The position numbers and the translations under genes were made by a program. Positions 1 through 9,572 of a stretch of 36,834 nucleotides of DNA are shown in pieces. Position 1 is the first letter of the stretch. Each line of letters opens with the position of its first letter. The notes below the pieces were generated by a model. The model saw only the letters and a program-made list of their open reading frames with translations, ran no database searches and was not told the DNA's origin. Origin of the DNA: Myxococcales bacterium (GTDB lineage: Bacteria > Myxococcota_A > Polyangia > Polyangiales > Polyangiaceae); NCBI GenBank assembly GCA_020430845.1, contig JAGQJA010000194.1, positions 1-36,834 on the forward strand, given 5' to 3'.

Positions 1-20
1 GGCGCAGACAGATCGCCCGC

Positions 21-2417
21 GTGTCGGCGATCGTCGTCGCCGCCCCGTTCGTGCTCGTCGGTGTCATGGCCCTCTTGACCCCGCTGCCCGGCGAGCTCGC
101 CGAGACGCCCGCCCCGTCGGTGCGTGTCCTCTCGCGCGACGGCCGGCTGCTCCGCGAGGTGCGCGCCGACGACGGGACGCGCGCGCGCCCTCTGCCCCTG
201 GCCGCGTTCCCCAAGCACGTCACCGACGCCGTCCTCGCGGCCGAAGATCGCCGGTTCTACGCGCACTTCGGCGTCGACCCGGTCGCGGTCACGCGCGCGC
301 TCCTCAGCAACCTCTGGCACCGCCGCGTCGTCTCGGGCGCGTCGACGCTCACCATGCAGCTCGCGCGCACTGTGCGCCCGCACCCGCGCACGCTGTGGGG
401 CAAGCTCGGCGAGGCGGCGCTCGCGCTGCGCATCGAGGCGTCCGTCCCCAAAGACCGCATCCTCGAGGCGTACCTCAACCGCGTCGCGTACGGGCCGAAC
501 ATGCGCGGCTACGCGGCCGCGAGCCACGCCTACTTCAGCAAGCCCCCCGACGCTCTCTCGCTCGCAGAGGCCGCGCTCATCGCGGGCTTGCCCCGCGGAC
601 CGTCGCTCTACGACGTGACCAAGCGTCCAGAGCGGGCGCAGCGCAGGCGAGACCGCGTGCTCGCGCGCATGGCCGACGCGGGCATGATCACCGGCGCCGA
701 GCGCGACGAGGCGATCGCAGAGCCGATCCATCCGCTGCTCCATCGCCCCGCGTTCGGCGCGCCACACCTCGTGCGCGGGCTCGTCGTCGGCAAGCTGGCC
801 CAGTCACAGCCCGATCTGGCGGTGGCCCTCGGCGAGGCGCGCGGCCACGTCTCGGAGATCCGCACGACGATCGACCTCGAGCTGCAGCGCGCGGCCGAAG
901 GCGCGGTTCGGACGACGCTGCCGCCGCTCGCGTCACGCCACGTGACGGCCGCCTCCGTCGTCGTGATCGACAGCGCCACGGGCGACGTCCTCGCGTACGT
1001 CGGGTCCCCGGACTTCTTCGACGACGCCGCGGGCGGGCAGAACGACGGCGTCGTCGCGCTGCGTCAGCCGGGCTCTGCCCTCAAGCCGTTCGTCTACGCC
1101 GAGGCCATGACGCGACTGGGCTACACGGCGGCGACGATGTTGCCCGACGTCGAGCTGCACGTGCCGCTGCCGGGCGGCGGCGACTACTCACCCCACGACT
1201 ACGACGGCAAGCGACGCGGTCCCGTGCGGCTGCGCGAAGCCCTGGGCAACTCGCTCAACGTGCCGGCGGTCTACACCATCACGCGCGTCGGGACCGCGGC
1301 CGTGCTCGACCGACTGCACGCGCTCGGCTTCGCGTCGCTCACCGAGGACGCCGAGCACTACGGTCCGGCGCTCGCGCTCGGAGGCGGAGAGGTCACGCTG
1401 CTCGAGCTCGCCAACGCCTACGCCGCGCTCGCGCGCGGGGGACAGGTCCGCGCCCCTCGCTTCGTCACCGAGCTCACGCTCGACCGCGGCCCACGCCGGT
1501 TCGAGCCCACGCCCGCGCGCCCCGCACTCGACGAGCGCGCCGTCGCCACGATCACCGACATCCTCGCCGACAAGGGAGCACGGCTCGCGGCGTTCGGCGA
1601 CCGGAGCGTGCTCGAGCTCGACGTGGAGGTCGCCGCGAAGACAGGTACGTCCAAGGGATTTCGCGACAACATCGCCGTCGGCTACACGCGCGAGGTCACG
1701 GTGGCCGTGTGGGTCGGCAACTTCGACGGCTCGCCGATGCGCGACGTGAGCGGCATCACGGGCGCGGGCCCCATCTTTCGCGAGGTGATGACCGCCGCTG
1801 CGGCCAGGCTCGCGCGCCTCGGGCGCAAGTCCGCGCCGCTGCGCCTCGCCGATCATGCGCCGCGCTTCGGCCTGCGGCGCACGGCCGTCTGCGCGCTCTC
1901 GGGCGAGATCGCGCAAGCCGCGTGCCCGCACACGGTGCACGAGTGGCTCCCCGAGTCCGACGCCGACCATGCGCCCACCTGCTCCGTGCACACGCGCGTG
2001 CGGCTCGACGTGCGCAACGGCCTGCTCGCGGGTCCGGCGTGTGGTCCCGAGCTCACCGAGGAGCGCGTGCTCGAGCGTTGGCGCGCGCCGTACGCGGAGT
2101 GGGCTGCGCGCGCGGGCCGGCCCACCGTGCCCGACGCCGCGTCACCGGCTTGCCCTGTCGGCGTCGCGCGCGACGGCACACCGCTCCGCATCACCTACCC
2201 CGTCGACGGCGCTCGCTTCGTCGTCGATCCCGATCGTCCGCTCGACCTCCAGGTGGTCGACGTGCTCGTGGCCGGCGCGTCCGGTCCCGTCGACGTGCTC
2301 GCCGACGGCGTCTCGATCGGCGCCGGACGCGGCTGGAGGCTCTCACCCGGGGACCACGTGCTCGAGGCGCGCTCGGCCGGCGCCGCGAGCCCTCCGGTGC
2401 GCGTGTCCGTGCGATGA
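21..2417 (+). CDS. pbpC: Penicillin-binding protein 1C (bifunctional transglycosylase/transpeptidase), 5' end probably outside the window
   Basis: A periplasmic, membrane-anchored enzyme that polymerises lipid II and cross-links peptidoglycan. The N-terminus is one hydrophobic anchor (about residues 1-22). A GT51 glycosyltransferase domain follows, with EDRRFYAHFGVD (catalytic Glu75) and GASTLTMQLAR. The transpeptidase domain has all three active-site motifs: SALK (nucleophile Ser352), SLN (411-413) and KTGTS (Lys540). The last ~90 residues look like the Ig-like C-terminal domain typical of PBP1C rather than PBP1A. The GTG at 21 is only the first start inside the window. The frame stays open to the left edge and reads basic residues there (RRQIAR), as expected for the cytoplasmic tip of the anchor, so the true start is probably upstream. 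The adjacent alpha-2-macroglobulin gene supports the PBP1C assignment, because pbpC-yfhM is a recurrent pair. Confidence 0.95.
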   Translation: MSAIVVAAPFVLVGVMALLTPLPGELAETPAPSVRVLSRDGRLLREVRADDGTRARPLPLAAFPKHVTDAVLAAEDRRFYAHFGVDPVAVTRALLSNLWHRRVVSGASTLTMQLARTVRPHPRTLWGKLGEAALALRIEASVPKDRILEAYLNRVAYGPNMRGYAAASHAYFSKPPDALSLAEAALIAGLPRGPSLYDVTKRPERAQRRRDRVLARMADAGMITGAERDEAIAEPIHPLLHRPAFGAPHLVRGLVVGKLAQSQPDLAVALGEARGHVSEIRTTIDLELQRAAEGAVRTTLPPLASRHVTAASVVVIDSATGDVLAYVGSPDFFDDAAGGQNDGVVALRQPGSALKPFVYAEAMTRLGYTAATMLPDVELHVPLPGGGDYSPHDYDGKRRGPVRLREALGNSLNVPAVYTITRVGTAAVLDRLHALGFASLTEDAEHYGPALALGGGEVTLLELANAYAALARGGQVRAPRFVTELTLDRGPRRFEPTPARPALDERAVATITDILADKGARLAAFGDRSVLELDVEVAAKTGTSKGFRDNIAVGYTREVTVAVWVGNFDGSPMRDVSGITGAGPIFREVMTAAAARLARLGRKSAPLRLADHAPRFGLRRTAVCALSGEIAQAACPHTVHEWLPESDADHAPTCSVHTRVRLDVRNGLLAGPACGPELTEERVLERWRAPYAEWAARAGRPTVPDAASPACPVGVARDGTPLRITYPVDGARFVVDPDRPLDLQVVDVLVAGASGPVDVLADGVSIGAGRGWRLSPGDHVLEARSAGAASPPVRVSVR

Positions 2418-2468
2418 CGTCCGCGCGGAAGAGGCCCCGCGCGGGGAGCGTTGTAGGCGCCACGCGCG

Positions 2469-2497
2469 TTGTAACGGCCGGCCCACCCCACTAAGGT
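2469..2497 (+). promoter_or_regulatory. Weak candidate promoter for the alpha-2-macroglobulin gene
   Basis: In the 108-bp gap after pbpC, TTGTAA (2469-2474) and TAAGGT (2492-2497) are separated by 17 bp. They match the sigma-70 consensus at 4/6 and 3/6 positions. This would give a leader of about 20 nt before the ATG at 2526. The octamer GCGTTGTA occurs twice just upstream (from 2449 and 2467). The elements are poor, and read-through from pbpC is equally plausible. Confidence 0.25.
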
Positions 2498-2525
2498 TCG
2501 CGCGAGCTCCACCAAGATCCCCCCC

Positions 2526-5500
2526 ATGCCGCACACCCTGAGCATCGTTCGCCACAACCGCCGTCCCCTCGGCTTCATCGGGCTGCTCGTGCTCGCCTCG
2601 TGCCTGCACGGCGCGGTCAAGCCGGCCGCCACCCTCGCGCCCCGCAGCGCCGACGCGCTCCCCCGCAGCGCCGGCCCCTTCGCGGTCGTACACGCCGCGC
2701 CGCGCGGGCGCGTCGTCGACCGCAAGCAGCCGGGCGTGACCGTCATGTTCTCGCGCGCGGTGCGGTCGGTCGAGATGGCCGACGACGAGCGCGTGCCCGC
2801 GATCACGATGACGACCAAATCGGGTGAGCCGGTCAAAGGCGCGTGGCGCTGGACGGGCACGCGCGGCTTGCTCTTCACACCCGACGGCGAGATCCCGGGC
2901 GGGAGCGACTTCGTGGTGACGGTGCCGGCCGGGGTGCGCGCGCTCGACGGCGCCACGCTCGACAAGCCCTACACCCTCGAGCTCGAGACGGGCGGTCCGT
3001 CGGTGACGGCCGTGCGGCTCGTGGGCCCCAAGGGGACCACCGAGCAGGCCATGCCCGCCGAGGTCGCGTTCGCCGTCGAGCTCGATCAGTCCGTCGACCC
3101 CGCCGCCCTGCAGAAGGCCGCCTCGCTCCGCGTGTTCACGGGCGACGGCGACAAGGGCGAGACCATCCAGCTCAAGGCGTCTCGCGACGCGCGCGCCAAG
3201 GCGCTCTCGCCCCGCGCGCCCGAGTCGTACGTGGTGCTGCTCGCGCCCGAGAAGCCCCTCCCGCGCGACCGCCAGGTCGAGCTCGTCATCGCATCGTCGC
3301 TGCGCGGCACGGGCGGCCCCAGGCCGATGGAGGCGCCGTTCACCAAAACCATGCGTACGCATGGATCCCTGCACTTCGTCGACTTCTACTGCGCGCGCAC
3401 CGAGGCGCGCGGTCGCTGCCGAGCCGGGAGCGACGTCAAGGTCACGATGTCGAGCCCCGTCGACCCGCAGGAGATCAAGCGCCACGTACGCCTCGGCAAG
3501 CTCCCGCCGCGGCCGCCGAGCAAGGGCCGGGCCGCCGTGGTCAAGGTCGACCCGGCGCTCGATCACTGGCTCGGCGTCACCACCAAGCTCGGACAGCGGT
3601 ACCAGGTGACGCTCACGGCCGGCATGCGCGACGTGTACGGCGAGAAGCTCGCCAAGGACGTCTCGTTCGATCTCGAGGTCGAGGCGCCCCTCGTCGCCCC
3701 CAAGGTCGCCGCGCCCGCAGCGCCCGCCGGCGCGCCTCCCGCCAAGCCCTACGCCTACGGCAAAGGCGGCGCGCGCCCCGGCGACGCGCGACCGCGGCGC
3801 GAGCGACTGCCCTACCACCTCGACCTCGGCGTCAAAGGCGAGGTGCTCGAGGCCGCGCTCGCCAGCACCGCGCGGCGACTTCCCGTCGGCGCGATCAACG
3901 TCCCCACGTACGCCACCGTGGCCACGAGCCTCTCCGACGCGCAGGCGACGGCGTGGGTGCTCTCGCGCGGCTCCACCAAGAGCTTCTTGTCGCGCAACGG
4001 CATGGCGCCGTCGTGGACGACGACCTCGGCCGCGGTCAACGAGCGGGCCGTGAGCTTCATCGACGTCGACGCCGTGCTCGCGTCACGCAAGGGCCGAGGC
4101 CCCGCGCTCTTCGTCGTCTCTCCGCCCGGCCTCACGGGCGACTTCGGGAGCAGCGAGTCCTTCGTCACGGTGACCGACCTCGGCGTGACCGCCAAGATGA
4201 GCCACGCGGGCGGGCTCGTGTGGGTCACGCGCCTCTCGACGGGCGCGCCGGTGGCGGGCGCATCGGTGGCCGTACGCACCAGCAAAGAGGGCGAGGTCTT
4301 TGCCGCGACGACAGGCGCCGACGGCTTGGCCGTCGTCCCGGCCGACCGTTTCGACCCGCTCGCCAAGGGCGACGGCCCCGAAGACTCGGTCCGGGACGAC
4401 GCCGCGATCATCGTGCGCTCGGGCGACGACTGGACCATCTCCAAGGTCGCCCGCTCCTCTATCGAGGGCCGACTCACGTCCGACTTCTTGTCTCTCTCAC
4501 GCACGGGCAAGTGGGCCGGGATGCTCTTCGCCGATCGCGGCGTGTTCCGCCCGGGCGAGACGGCGAAGGTCTCGGGCGTCGTGCGCGTCGTCGACGGCGC
4601 GGGCCTGCGGTCCGTCGCCGGCCGAGACCTGCGCGTCGAGCTGCGTGACACCAACGGCGAGCAGCTCTTCGACGGGCGCGCGAAGTGCGACGACTTCGGC
4701 ACCTTCGCGCTCGACGTGCCCGTCCCCAAGAACGCTTCGCTCGGGCCGGCGACGATCACCGCGTCGGCGCTGCCGGGCGGAAAGTCTCACACGACCGAGA
4801 CCGGCGTCTTCAGCCACGTGATCCGCGTGCTCGCCTTCAAGCCCAACGAGTTCAAGGTCGACGCCGAGCCCGACAAGCCCGAGTACGTGCGCGGGGAGGC
4901 CGCCGTCCTCACCACGCGCGGCGACTACCTGTACGGGGCGCCGATGGGCGGCGCGAGCGTCAAGACCACCGTCTCGCGGCAGGAGATCACGTTCACTCCG
5001 CCCGGCCTCGAGGGCTTCACCACGTCCGACGACCTCTTCACCGGCGACTACGCCGAGGAGTCCAAGAGCGCAGAAGAGGTCGACTCGCAGGACGGCACGC
5101 TCGACGAGGGCGGGCGCTTCACCCGCAAGGTCGATCTCGCGTTCGCCGACCAGCGCAAGCCCGAGCGCATCGTCTTCGAGGCGACGGTGCAGGATCTCTC
5201 GCGCCGCGAGGTCTCGGCGCGCGCGACCGCGATCTTGCACCCCGGAGACGTGTACGTCGCGCTCCGCACGCCGCCCGATCGGTTCGTGCAGGCCGGCACG
5301 CAGCTCAAGCCGCAGGTGGCGGCGGTCACGCCCAAGGGCGCCAAACGCGCAGGCACGAGCGTCAAGCTCGAGCTGGTCGAACGCCGCTGGACCGGCGTCG
5401 TGGGCGAGCAGCCCGACGGCACGCCGATGCGCTCGAGCAAGCCCGTCGACAGCGTGGTCGCGTCGTGCACCGCGGTCACCACCACCGCGCTCGTGGGCTG

Positions 5501-8500
5501 CGACCTTCGCGTGCCGAGCGCCGGGTTCTTCGTCGTGCGCGCCACCGCGCAGGACGGTCGCGGCAATCCTCTGCGGGCGAGCACGTCCATCTACGGCATC
5601 GAGGACGCGCCGCGTACCGAGACCGCGTGGGCCGCCGACGATCGCAAGGGCCTGCGCCTCGAGCCGAACAAGAAGGAGTACGAGATCGGCGAGACCGCCA
5701 AGATCGTGCTCCGTAGCCCGTTCAAAGAGGGCCACGCGCTCGTGACCGTCGAGCGCAACGGCGTGCTCCACCGCCAGGTCGTCCCCATCAAGGGTCCGCT
5801 GCCGGTCGTGCAGGTCCCGGTTCGGCCCGACCTCTACCCCAACGCGTTCGTGAGCGTCGTCGCGCTGCGCGGTCGCGTGTCGGCGCCTCCCGCCGGCGGC
5901 GCAGACCTCGGGGCGCCCGACTTCAGGCTCGGGTGGACCGAGCTCAAGGTCAACAAGGACGCGCACCGACTCCGCGTCGCGGTCGCCTCGTCCAAGCGCG
6001 AATACCAGCCCGGCTCCAAGGTCGAGGCCGACGTGACCGTCACCGACCGAGACGGCAAGCCGATCGAGAGCGCGCTGACGTTCTACGTCGTCGACGAGGG
6101 GGTGCTCGCCCTCACCAGCTACGCGACGCCCGACCCGCTCCCCGCGTTCGTGGCGCGGCGCGACCTGTCGGTGTTCACGTTCGACAACCGCGAGAAGCTC
6201 GCGCGCATCATCCCCATGAAGGCCGGCGAGCGCGTCAACCCGCTGGGCTTCGAGTACGCCCTCGCGCGCGCCCCCGGCGGCTACGACAAGGGCGACGACG
6301 GCGGTGACGGCGCGGGCGGCGCCAAGCGCGCCGACTTCCGCACGACGGCGTACTTCGAGGCCGGACGCCGCACCGACAAGGCGGGCAAGGCCCACTTCGC
6401 CTTCAAGCTGCCCGACAACCTCACCACCTTCCGCGTGATGGCCGTGGCCGCGGGCGCCGACGATCGTTTCGGCTCGGGCGACTCGCAGATCACCACGTAC
6501 CGGCCGCTCATGGCGCGGCCCGCGCTGCCCCGCATCCTCCGCGTGGGCGACTCGCTCGAGGCGAGCGTCGTCGTGTCGTCCAAGGTCGACGACAAGGCCG
6601 GCGGGGCAGGCGGAGACATGACCGTCGACGTGCGGCTCGGGGCCAAAGGCGTCGCGGTCGTGGGACCGGCGGCGCGTACGGTCAAGATGAAGCGCGGCGG
6701 ACAGACCGAGGTGCGCTTCCCCATCAAGGCCACGGCGGCCGGCGACGCGGTGCTCACGTTCGACGTGCGCTCGGGCGCAGACAGCGATCGCGTCGAGGCG
6801 CGACGCCACGTCGAGATCCCCACGAGCGTCGAGTCGACCGTCGTCTACGGCAGCACGTCCGACGAGACCGCGATCGCGCTCGGCGACCTCTCGAAGATCC
6901 GGCCCGACCAGGGCGGCCTCACGGTGCGCGTCGCGCCGTCGGCGCTCGTCGGCCTGGGCGCGACCGTCGAGCGACTGCAAGACTACCCGTACGGGTGCAC
7001 CGAGCAGCTCACGAGCCGCATCCTGCCCATGGTCGCCACGCGCGAGCTGGTCAAGGGCTCGGGGGCGCGGCTCCCTGCCGACCTCAACGCCGCGATCGAC
7101 GCCGCGGTCGAAGAGATCCTCAAGCGTCAGAACGGCGACGGCGGCTTCGGCTTCTGGGAGCGCTCGCGCTCCGAGCCGTGGCTCAGCGCTTACGCGTCGT
7201 TCGCCATCGGCGCCGCGGCGGAGCAGAAGCGCTTCGTCCCGCGCGACGTGATCGAACGTATGCGCGAGTACCTGGTCTTCAACCTGGCCGCCGCGACGCG
7301 CCGCTTCAAGAAGGCAGAGTGGCGCCCGTCCGACGACACGAGCGAAGAAGCGCCCGACGCCAAGGACACGCCCGAGGCGCGCGACAAGCTCGAGGCCGAG
7401 AAGAAGATGGACTTCGTGAGCGCGACGCTGGTGGCCAACGCGCTCGTCGGCCTCGGCACGCCCAACCCTGGCGCGCTCAACGTGCTCTACGACGCGCGCG
7501 CCGCGCAGCCGCTCTTTGCACAGGCCGCGCTGCTCCGCGCCATGGCCAAGAGCGACATGAGCGCCGCGCAGCTCAAGACGCTGCGCGGTGAGGTCGAGGC
7601 GCGCCTCCGCATCGGCCCCAACGAGGTCGACGTCGACGAGCCCAGCGACGATCGGCTCGGCGCGGTGCTCGAGTCTCCCACGCGCTCGCTCTCGATGGTG
7701 CTCTCGGCGCTGCTCGCGGTCGACGAGAAGCACGTGCTCGCCCCGCGCATCGCGAGGCGCTTGCTCGCCACGCGCCGCGACGGCGGCTGGCGCACGACGC
7801 AAGAAGACGCGTGGGCGCTCATGGCGCTGGCCGACTACCGGCGCGCGCAAGAGCGGGGCGCGTCGGCGCGCGAGCTCACCGTGACCCTCGGCGGCGACGA
7901 CCTGCTCAAGAGCACGTTCCCCCTCGGCAGCCTGCGTGAGGACAAGGTCACGCTCGCGGCGAGCGAGCTGGCGCGGCGCGGCGGCCCGCTCGCGTTCGCG
8001 GTGTCGGGTGAGGGCCCGGTGTTCTTCTCGGCCGAGCTCAAGTACGCCACGGCCACGCTGCCCACGCGCGCGCGCGACGAAGGACTCTTCGTCAAGAAGT
8101 ACGTGCGGAGCGTGCCCGCGTCCGAGGTCACCGCGGTCGCCTCGTCGATCCCCAAGGTGAGCGCAGCGTCGGTGCCCGCCGGCGACTTGGTGCTCGTCGA
8201 CCTGCTCTTCGAGTCCGCCGAGCCGCGCGACCACGTCGTGCTCGACGATCCGCTGCCCGCGGGCCTCGAGGCGCTCGACTACGATCTCGACACCACGTCG
8301 CGCGCGGCCGCCGACGCCGAGGCCAAGGCCCACGAGAAGGATCACAAGACCGTGTGGCTCGGCACCACCTTCCGCGAGGCGAGCTCGCGGCGCGAGGTCC
8401 GCGACGATCGCGTCGTCACGTTCTACCGACACCTCGAGCCCGGCATGTACCGCGTGACCTACCTCGCGCGAGCCACCTCGATCGGCACGTTCGTGGTGCC

Positions 8501-8585
8501 GCCCACGCGCATCGAGGCGATGTACGCGCCCGAGGTCTACGGGCGCACCGGGGCCACGTCGCTCGTGGTGCGCGACAAGCGCTGA
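2526..8585 (+). CDS. Bacterial alpha-2-macroglobulin, lipoprotein with intact thioester motif
   Basis: A large periplasmic protease trap of the YfhM/ECAM class. The cleaved bait region triggers a thioester that covalently captures the attacking protease. The N-terminus is a lipoprotein signal with lipobox LASC (Cys26). Many macroglobulin-type beta domains follow. A flexible Gly/Asp-rich stretch around residues 1245-1268 is a candidate bait region. The A2M domain begins near residue 1270 (DFRTTAYFEAGRRTDKAGKA). The thioester site is YGCTEQ, with Cys1491, then an alpha/alpha-toroid-like helical region and a C-terminal beta domain. At 2019 residues it is longer than the ~1650 of E. coli YfhM, mainly N-terminal to the thioester. 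It lies 108 bp after pbpC on the same strand. The family link is repair of peptidoglycan by PBP1C while A2M neutralises invading proteases. That role is family knowledge, not visible here. Confidence 0.95.
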   Translation: MPHTLSIVRHNRRPLGFIGLLVLASCLHGAVKPAATLAPRSADALPRSAGPFAVVHAAPRGRVVDRKQPGVTVMFSRAVRSVEMADDERVPAITMTTKSGEPVKGAWRWTGTRGLLFTPDGEIPGGSDFVVTVPAGVRALDGATLDKPYTLELETGGPSVTAVRLVGPKGTTEQAMPAEVAFAVELDQSVDPAALQKAASLRVFTGDGDKGETIQLKASRDARAKALSPRAPESYVVLLAPEKPLPRDRQVELVIASSLRGTGGPRPMEAPFTKTMRTHGSLHFVDFYCARTEARGRCRAGSDVKVTMSSPVDPQEIKRHVRLGKLPPRPPSKGRAAVVKVDPALDHWLGVTTKLGQRYQVTLTAGMRDVYGEKLAKDVSFDLEVEAPLVAPKVAAPAAPAGAPPAKPYAYGKGGARPGDARPRRERLPYHLDLGVKGEVLEAALASTARRLPVGAINVPTYATVATSLSDAQATAWVLSRGSTKSFLSRNGMAPSWTTTSAAVNERAVSFIDVDAVLASRKGRGPALFVVSPPGLTGDFGSSESFVTVTDLGVTAKMSHAGGLVWVTRLSTGAPVAGASVAVRTSKEGEVFAATTGADGLAVVPADRFDPLAKGDGPEDSVRDDAAIIVRSGDDWTISKVARSSIEGRLTSDFLSLSRTGKWAGMLFADRGVFRPGETAKVSGVVRVVDGAGLRSVAGRDLRVELRDTNGEQLFDGRAKCDDFGTFALDVPVPKNASLGPATITASALPGGKSHTTETGVFSHVIRVLAFKPNEFKVDAEPDKPEYVRGEAAVLTTRGDYLYGAPMGGASVKTTVSRQEITFTPPGLEGFTTSDDLFTGDYAEESKSAEEVDSQDGTLDEGGRFTRKVDLAFADQRKPERIVFEATVQDLSRREVSARATAILHPGDVYVALRTPPDRFVQAGTQLKPQVAAVTPKGAKRAGTSVKLELVERRWTGVVGEQPDGTPMRSSKPVDSVVASCTAVTTTALVGCDLRVPSAGFFVVRATAQDGRGNPLRASTSIYGIEDAPRTETAWAADDRKGLRLEPNKKEYEIGETAKIVLRSPFKEGHALVTVERNGVLHRQVVPIKGPLPVVQVPVRPDLYPNAFVSVVALRGRVSAPPAGGADLGAPDFRLGWTELKVNKDAHRLRVAVASSKREYQPGSKVEADVTVTDRDGKPIESALTFYVVDEGVLALTSYATPDPLPAFVARRDLSVFTFDNREKLARIIPMKAGERVNPLGFEYALARAPGGYDKGDDGGDGAGGAKRADFRTTAYFEAGRRTDKAGKAHFAFKLPDNLTTFRVMAVAAGADDRFGSGDSQITTYRPLMARPALPRILRVGDSLEASVVVSSKVDDKAGGAGGDMTVDVRLGAKGVAVVGPAARTVKMKRGGQTEVRFPIKATAAGDAVLTFDVRSGADSDRVEARRHVEIPTSVESTVVYGSTSDETAIALGDLSKIRPDQGGLTVRVAPSALVGLGATVERLQDYPYGCTEQLTSRILPMVATRELVKGSGARLPADLNAAIDAAVEEILKRQNGDGGFGFWERSRSEPWLSAYASFAIGAAAEQKRFVPRDVIERMREYLVFNLAAATRRFKKAEWRPSDDTSEEAPDAKDTPEARDKLEAEKKMDFVSATLVANALVGLGTPNPGALNVLYDARAAQPLFAQAALLRAMAKSDMSAAQLKTLRGEVEARLRIGPNEVDVDEPSDDRLGAVLESPTRSLSMVLSALLAVDEKHVLAPRIARRLLATRRDGGWRTTQEDAWALMALADYRRAQERGASARELTVTLGGDDLLKSTFPLGSLREDKVTLAASELARRGGPLAFAVSGEGPVFFSAELKYATATLPTRARDEGLFVKKYVRSVPASEVTAVASSIPKVSAASVPAGDLVLVDLLFESAEPRDHVVLDDPLPAGLEALDYDLDTTSRAAADAEAKAHEKDHKTVWLGTTFREASSRREVRDDRVVTFYRHLEPGMYRVTYLARATSIGTFVVPPTRIEAMYAPEVYGRTGATSLVVRDKR

Positions 8586-8603
8586 ACGCCGATTCCCCGG
8601 TGG

Positions 8604-9572
8604 TTACGGAGTGTTGGAGAGGACCACACGCGCGGACGGGCGCACCTGGACGAGCGCCGGGCGCGCGGCGGACGCCGTGTCCCACACGAGCGGCCGGAGC
8701 TCGCGCGGCTCGGCGCCGTCGGACGCGAGCGGCGTGCCCTTGGTGAGGCGCGCCATGTCGAACGACGGTGAGACGCGGACGATCTCGGGCGTGGGCGCGT
8801 ACGTGTCGTCGCGGCGGTCACGCCGCGTCGCGCCGCCCAGCGTGAGCTCGCGCACGCGCCGAACGCGGTAGCCGGGGATCCCATAGGCGACGACCTGGAC
8901 GACGCCGTCGCGCACCGCGTCGCTCCGCTCGACCGTCCGCGTGAACGGCATGCGCTCGACGATCTCGGACGTGATCGTCACGGCCGGACGCGTCCCTTTG
9001 CTCTCGAGGCTCACCTCGAGCGTCCCACCGCGGGCCTTGGCGCGCACACGCACCGCCTCTGCGCGCGGATTCTTGACCTGCAGGTCGATCGACGCGAACG
9101 ACACCGTCGCGTCGAGGCCCATGCGGATGTACGCGCTGGGCCTCGAGTGCGGCGCGCGCGCGACGACGTCGAGCCCGGCCAAGAGCGCCGCCGCGTGCAG
9201 GGTCGACGCGACCTGACAGGCGCCGCCGCCCGTGCCCTCGGCCATCATGCGATCGCGGATGACGGCAGCCCGCGCGAACCCGAACGCGCTCGTGCGCTCG
9301 CCCACCGCGTCGTTGAACGAGAGCGTCGCTCCGGGCGCGAGCGTCTTGCCGTCGATCGCGCTCGCCGCGAGCTCCACGTTGAACGCGCGTGGACGGCTCG
9401 ACGCGTCGACCGCGTAGCTCGTCTTGAACGTGGCGAGGGTGGTCGACGCCGCGTCGGCAGGCGCGGATGACCCCGCGGCCGGCGCGGTCGCTCCCGTCGC
9501 CTCGTCTCCTCGGACGGCCGGCGCCGTCGCGAGCAGCGACGACACGCACGCGGCGAAGAAGGCGCGACGCAT
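8604..9572 (-). CDS. VanW family protein, exported
   Basis: A 322-residue protein with an N-terminal signal peptide (about residues 1-22). The VanW domain covers about residues 50-170, with the signatures APGATLSFNDAVGERT, GGGACQVASTLHAAALLAGL and AYIRMGLDATVSF. VanW proteins are named from a gene in vanB-type glycopeptide-resistance operons. Their biochemical role is not established, so no resistance should be inferred. The C-terminal half (about 170-322) resembles a beta-rich accessory region with no motif I recognise. The ATG at 9570-9572 overlaps the stop of the upstream gene in a TGATG arrangement, which fixes this start and suggests translational coupling. The gene ends 18 bp from the convergent alpha-2-macroglobulin stop. 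Confidence 0.88.
   Translation of the reverse strand: MRRAFFAACVSSLLATAPAVRGDEATGATAPAAGSSAPADAASTTLATFKTSYAVDASSRPRAFNVELAASAIDGKTLAPGATLSFNDAVGERTSAFGFARAAVIRDRMMAEGTGGGACQVASTLHAAALLAGLDVVARAPHSRPSAYIRMGLDATVSFASIDLQVKNPRAEAVRVRAKARGGTLEVSLESKGTRPAVTITSEIVERMPFTRTVERSDAVRDGVVQVVAYGIPGYRVRRVRELTLGGATRRDRRDDTYAPTPEIVRVSPSFDMARLTKGTPLASDGAEPRELRPLVWDTASAARPALVQVRPSARVVLSNTP

Noticed and set aside
2449-2474. Tandem GCGTTGTA octamers as an operator between pbpC and the A2M gene
   Set aside because: Only two short copies with no dyad; noted under the weak promoter but insufficient as a site of its own.
4497-8432. 1311-codon open frame antisense to the alpha-2-macroglobulin gene
   Set aside because: Translation is Arg/Gly/Ala/Val-rich with no domain. 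It is a shadow produced by high third-position GC opposite a real gene.
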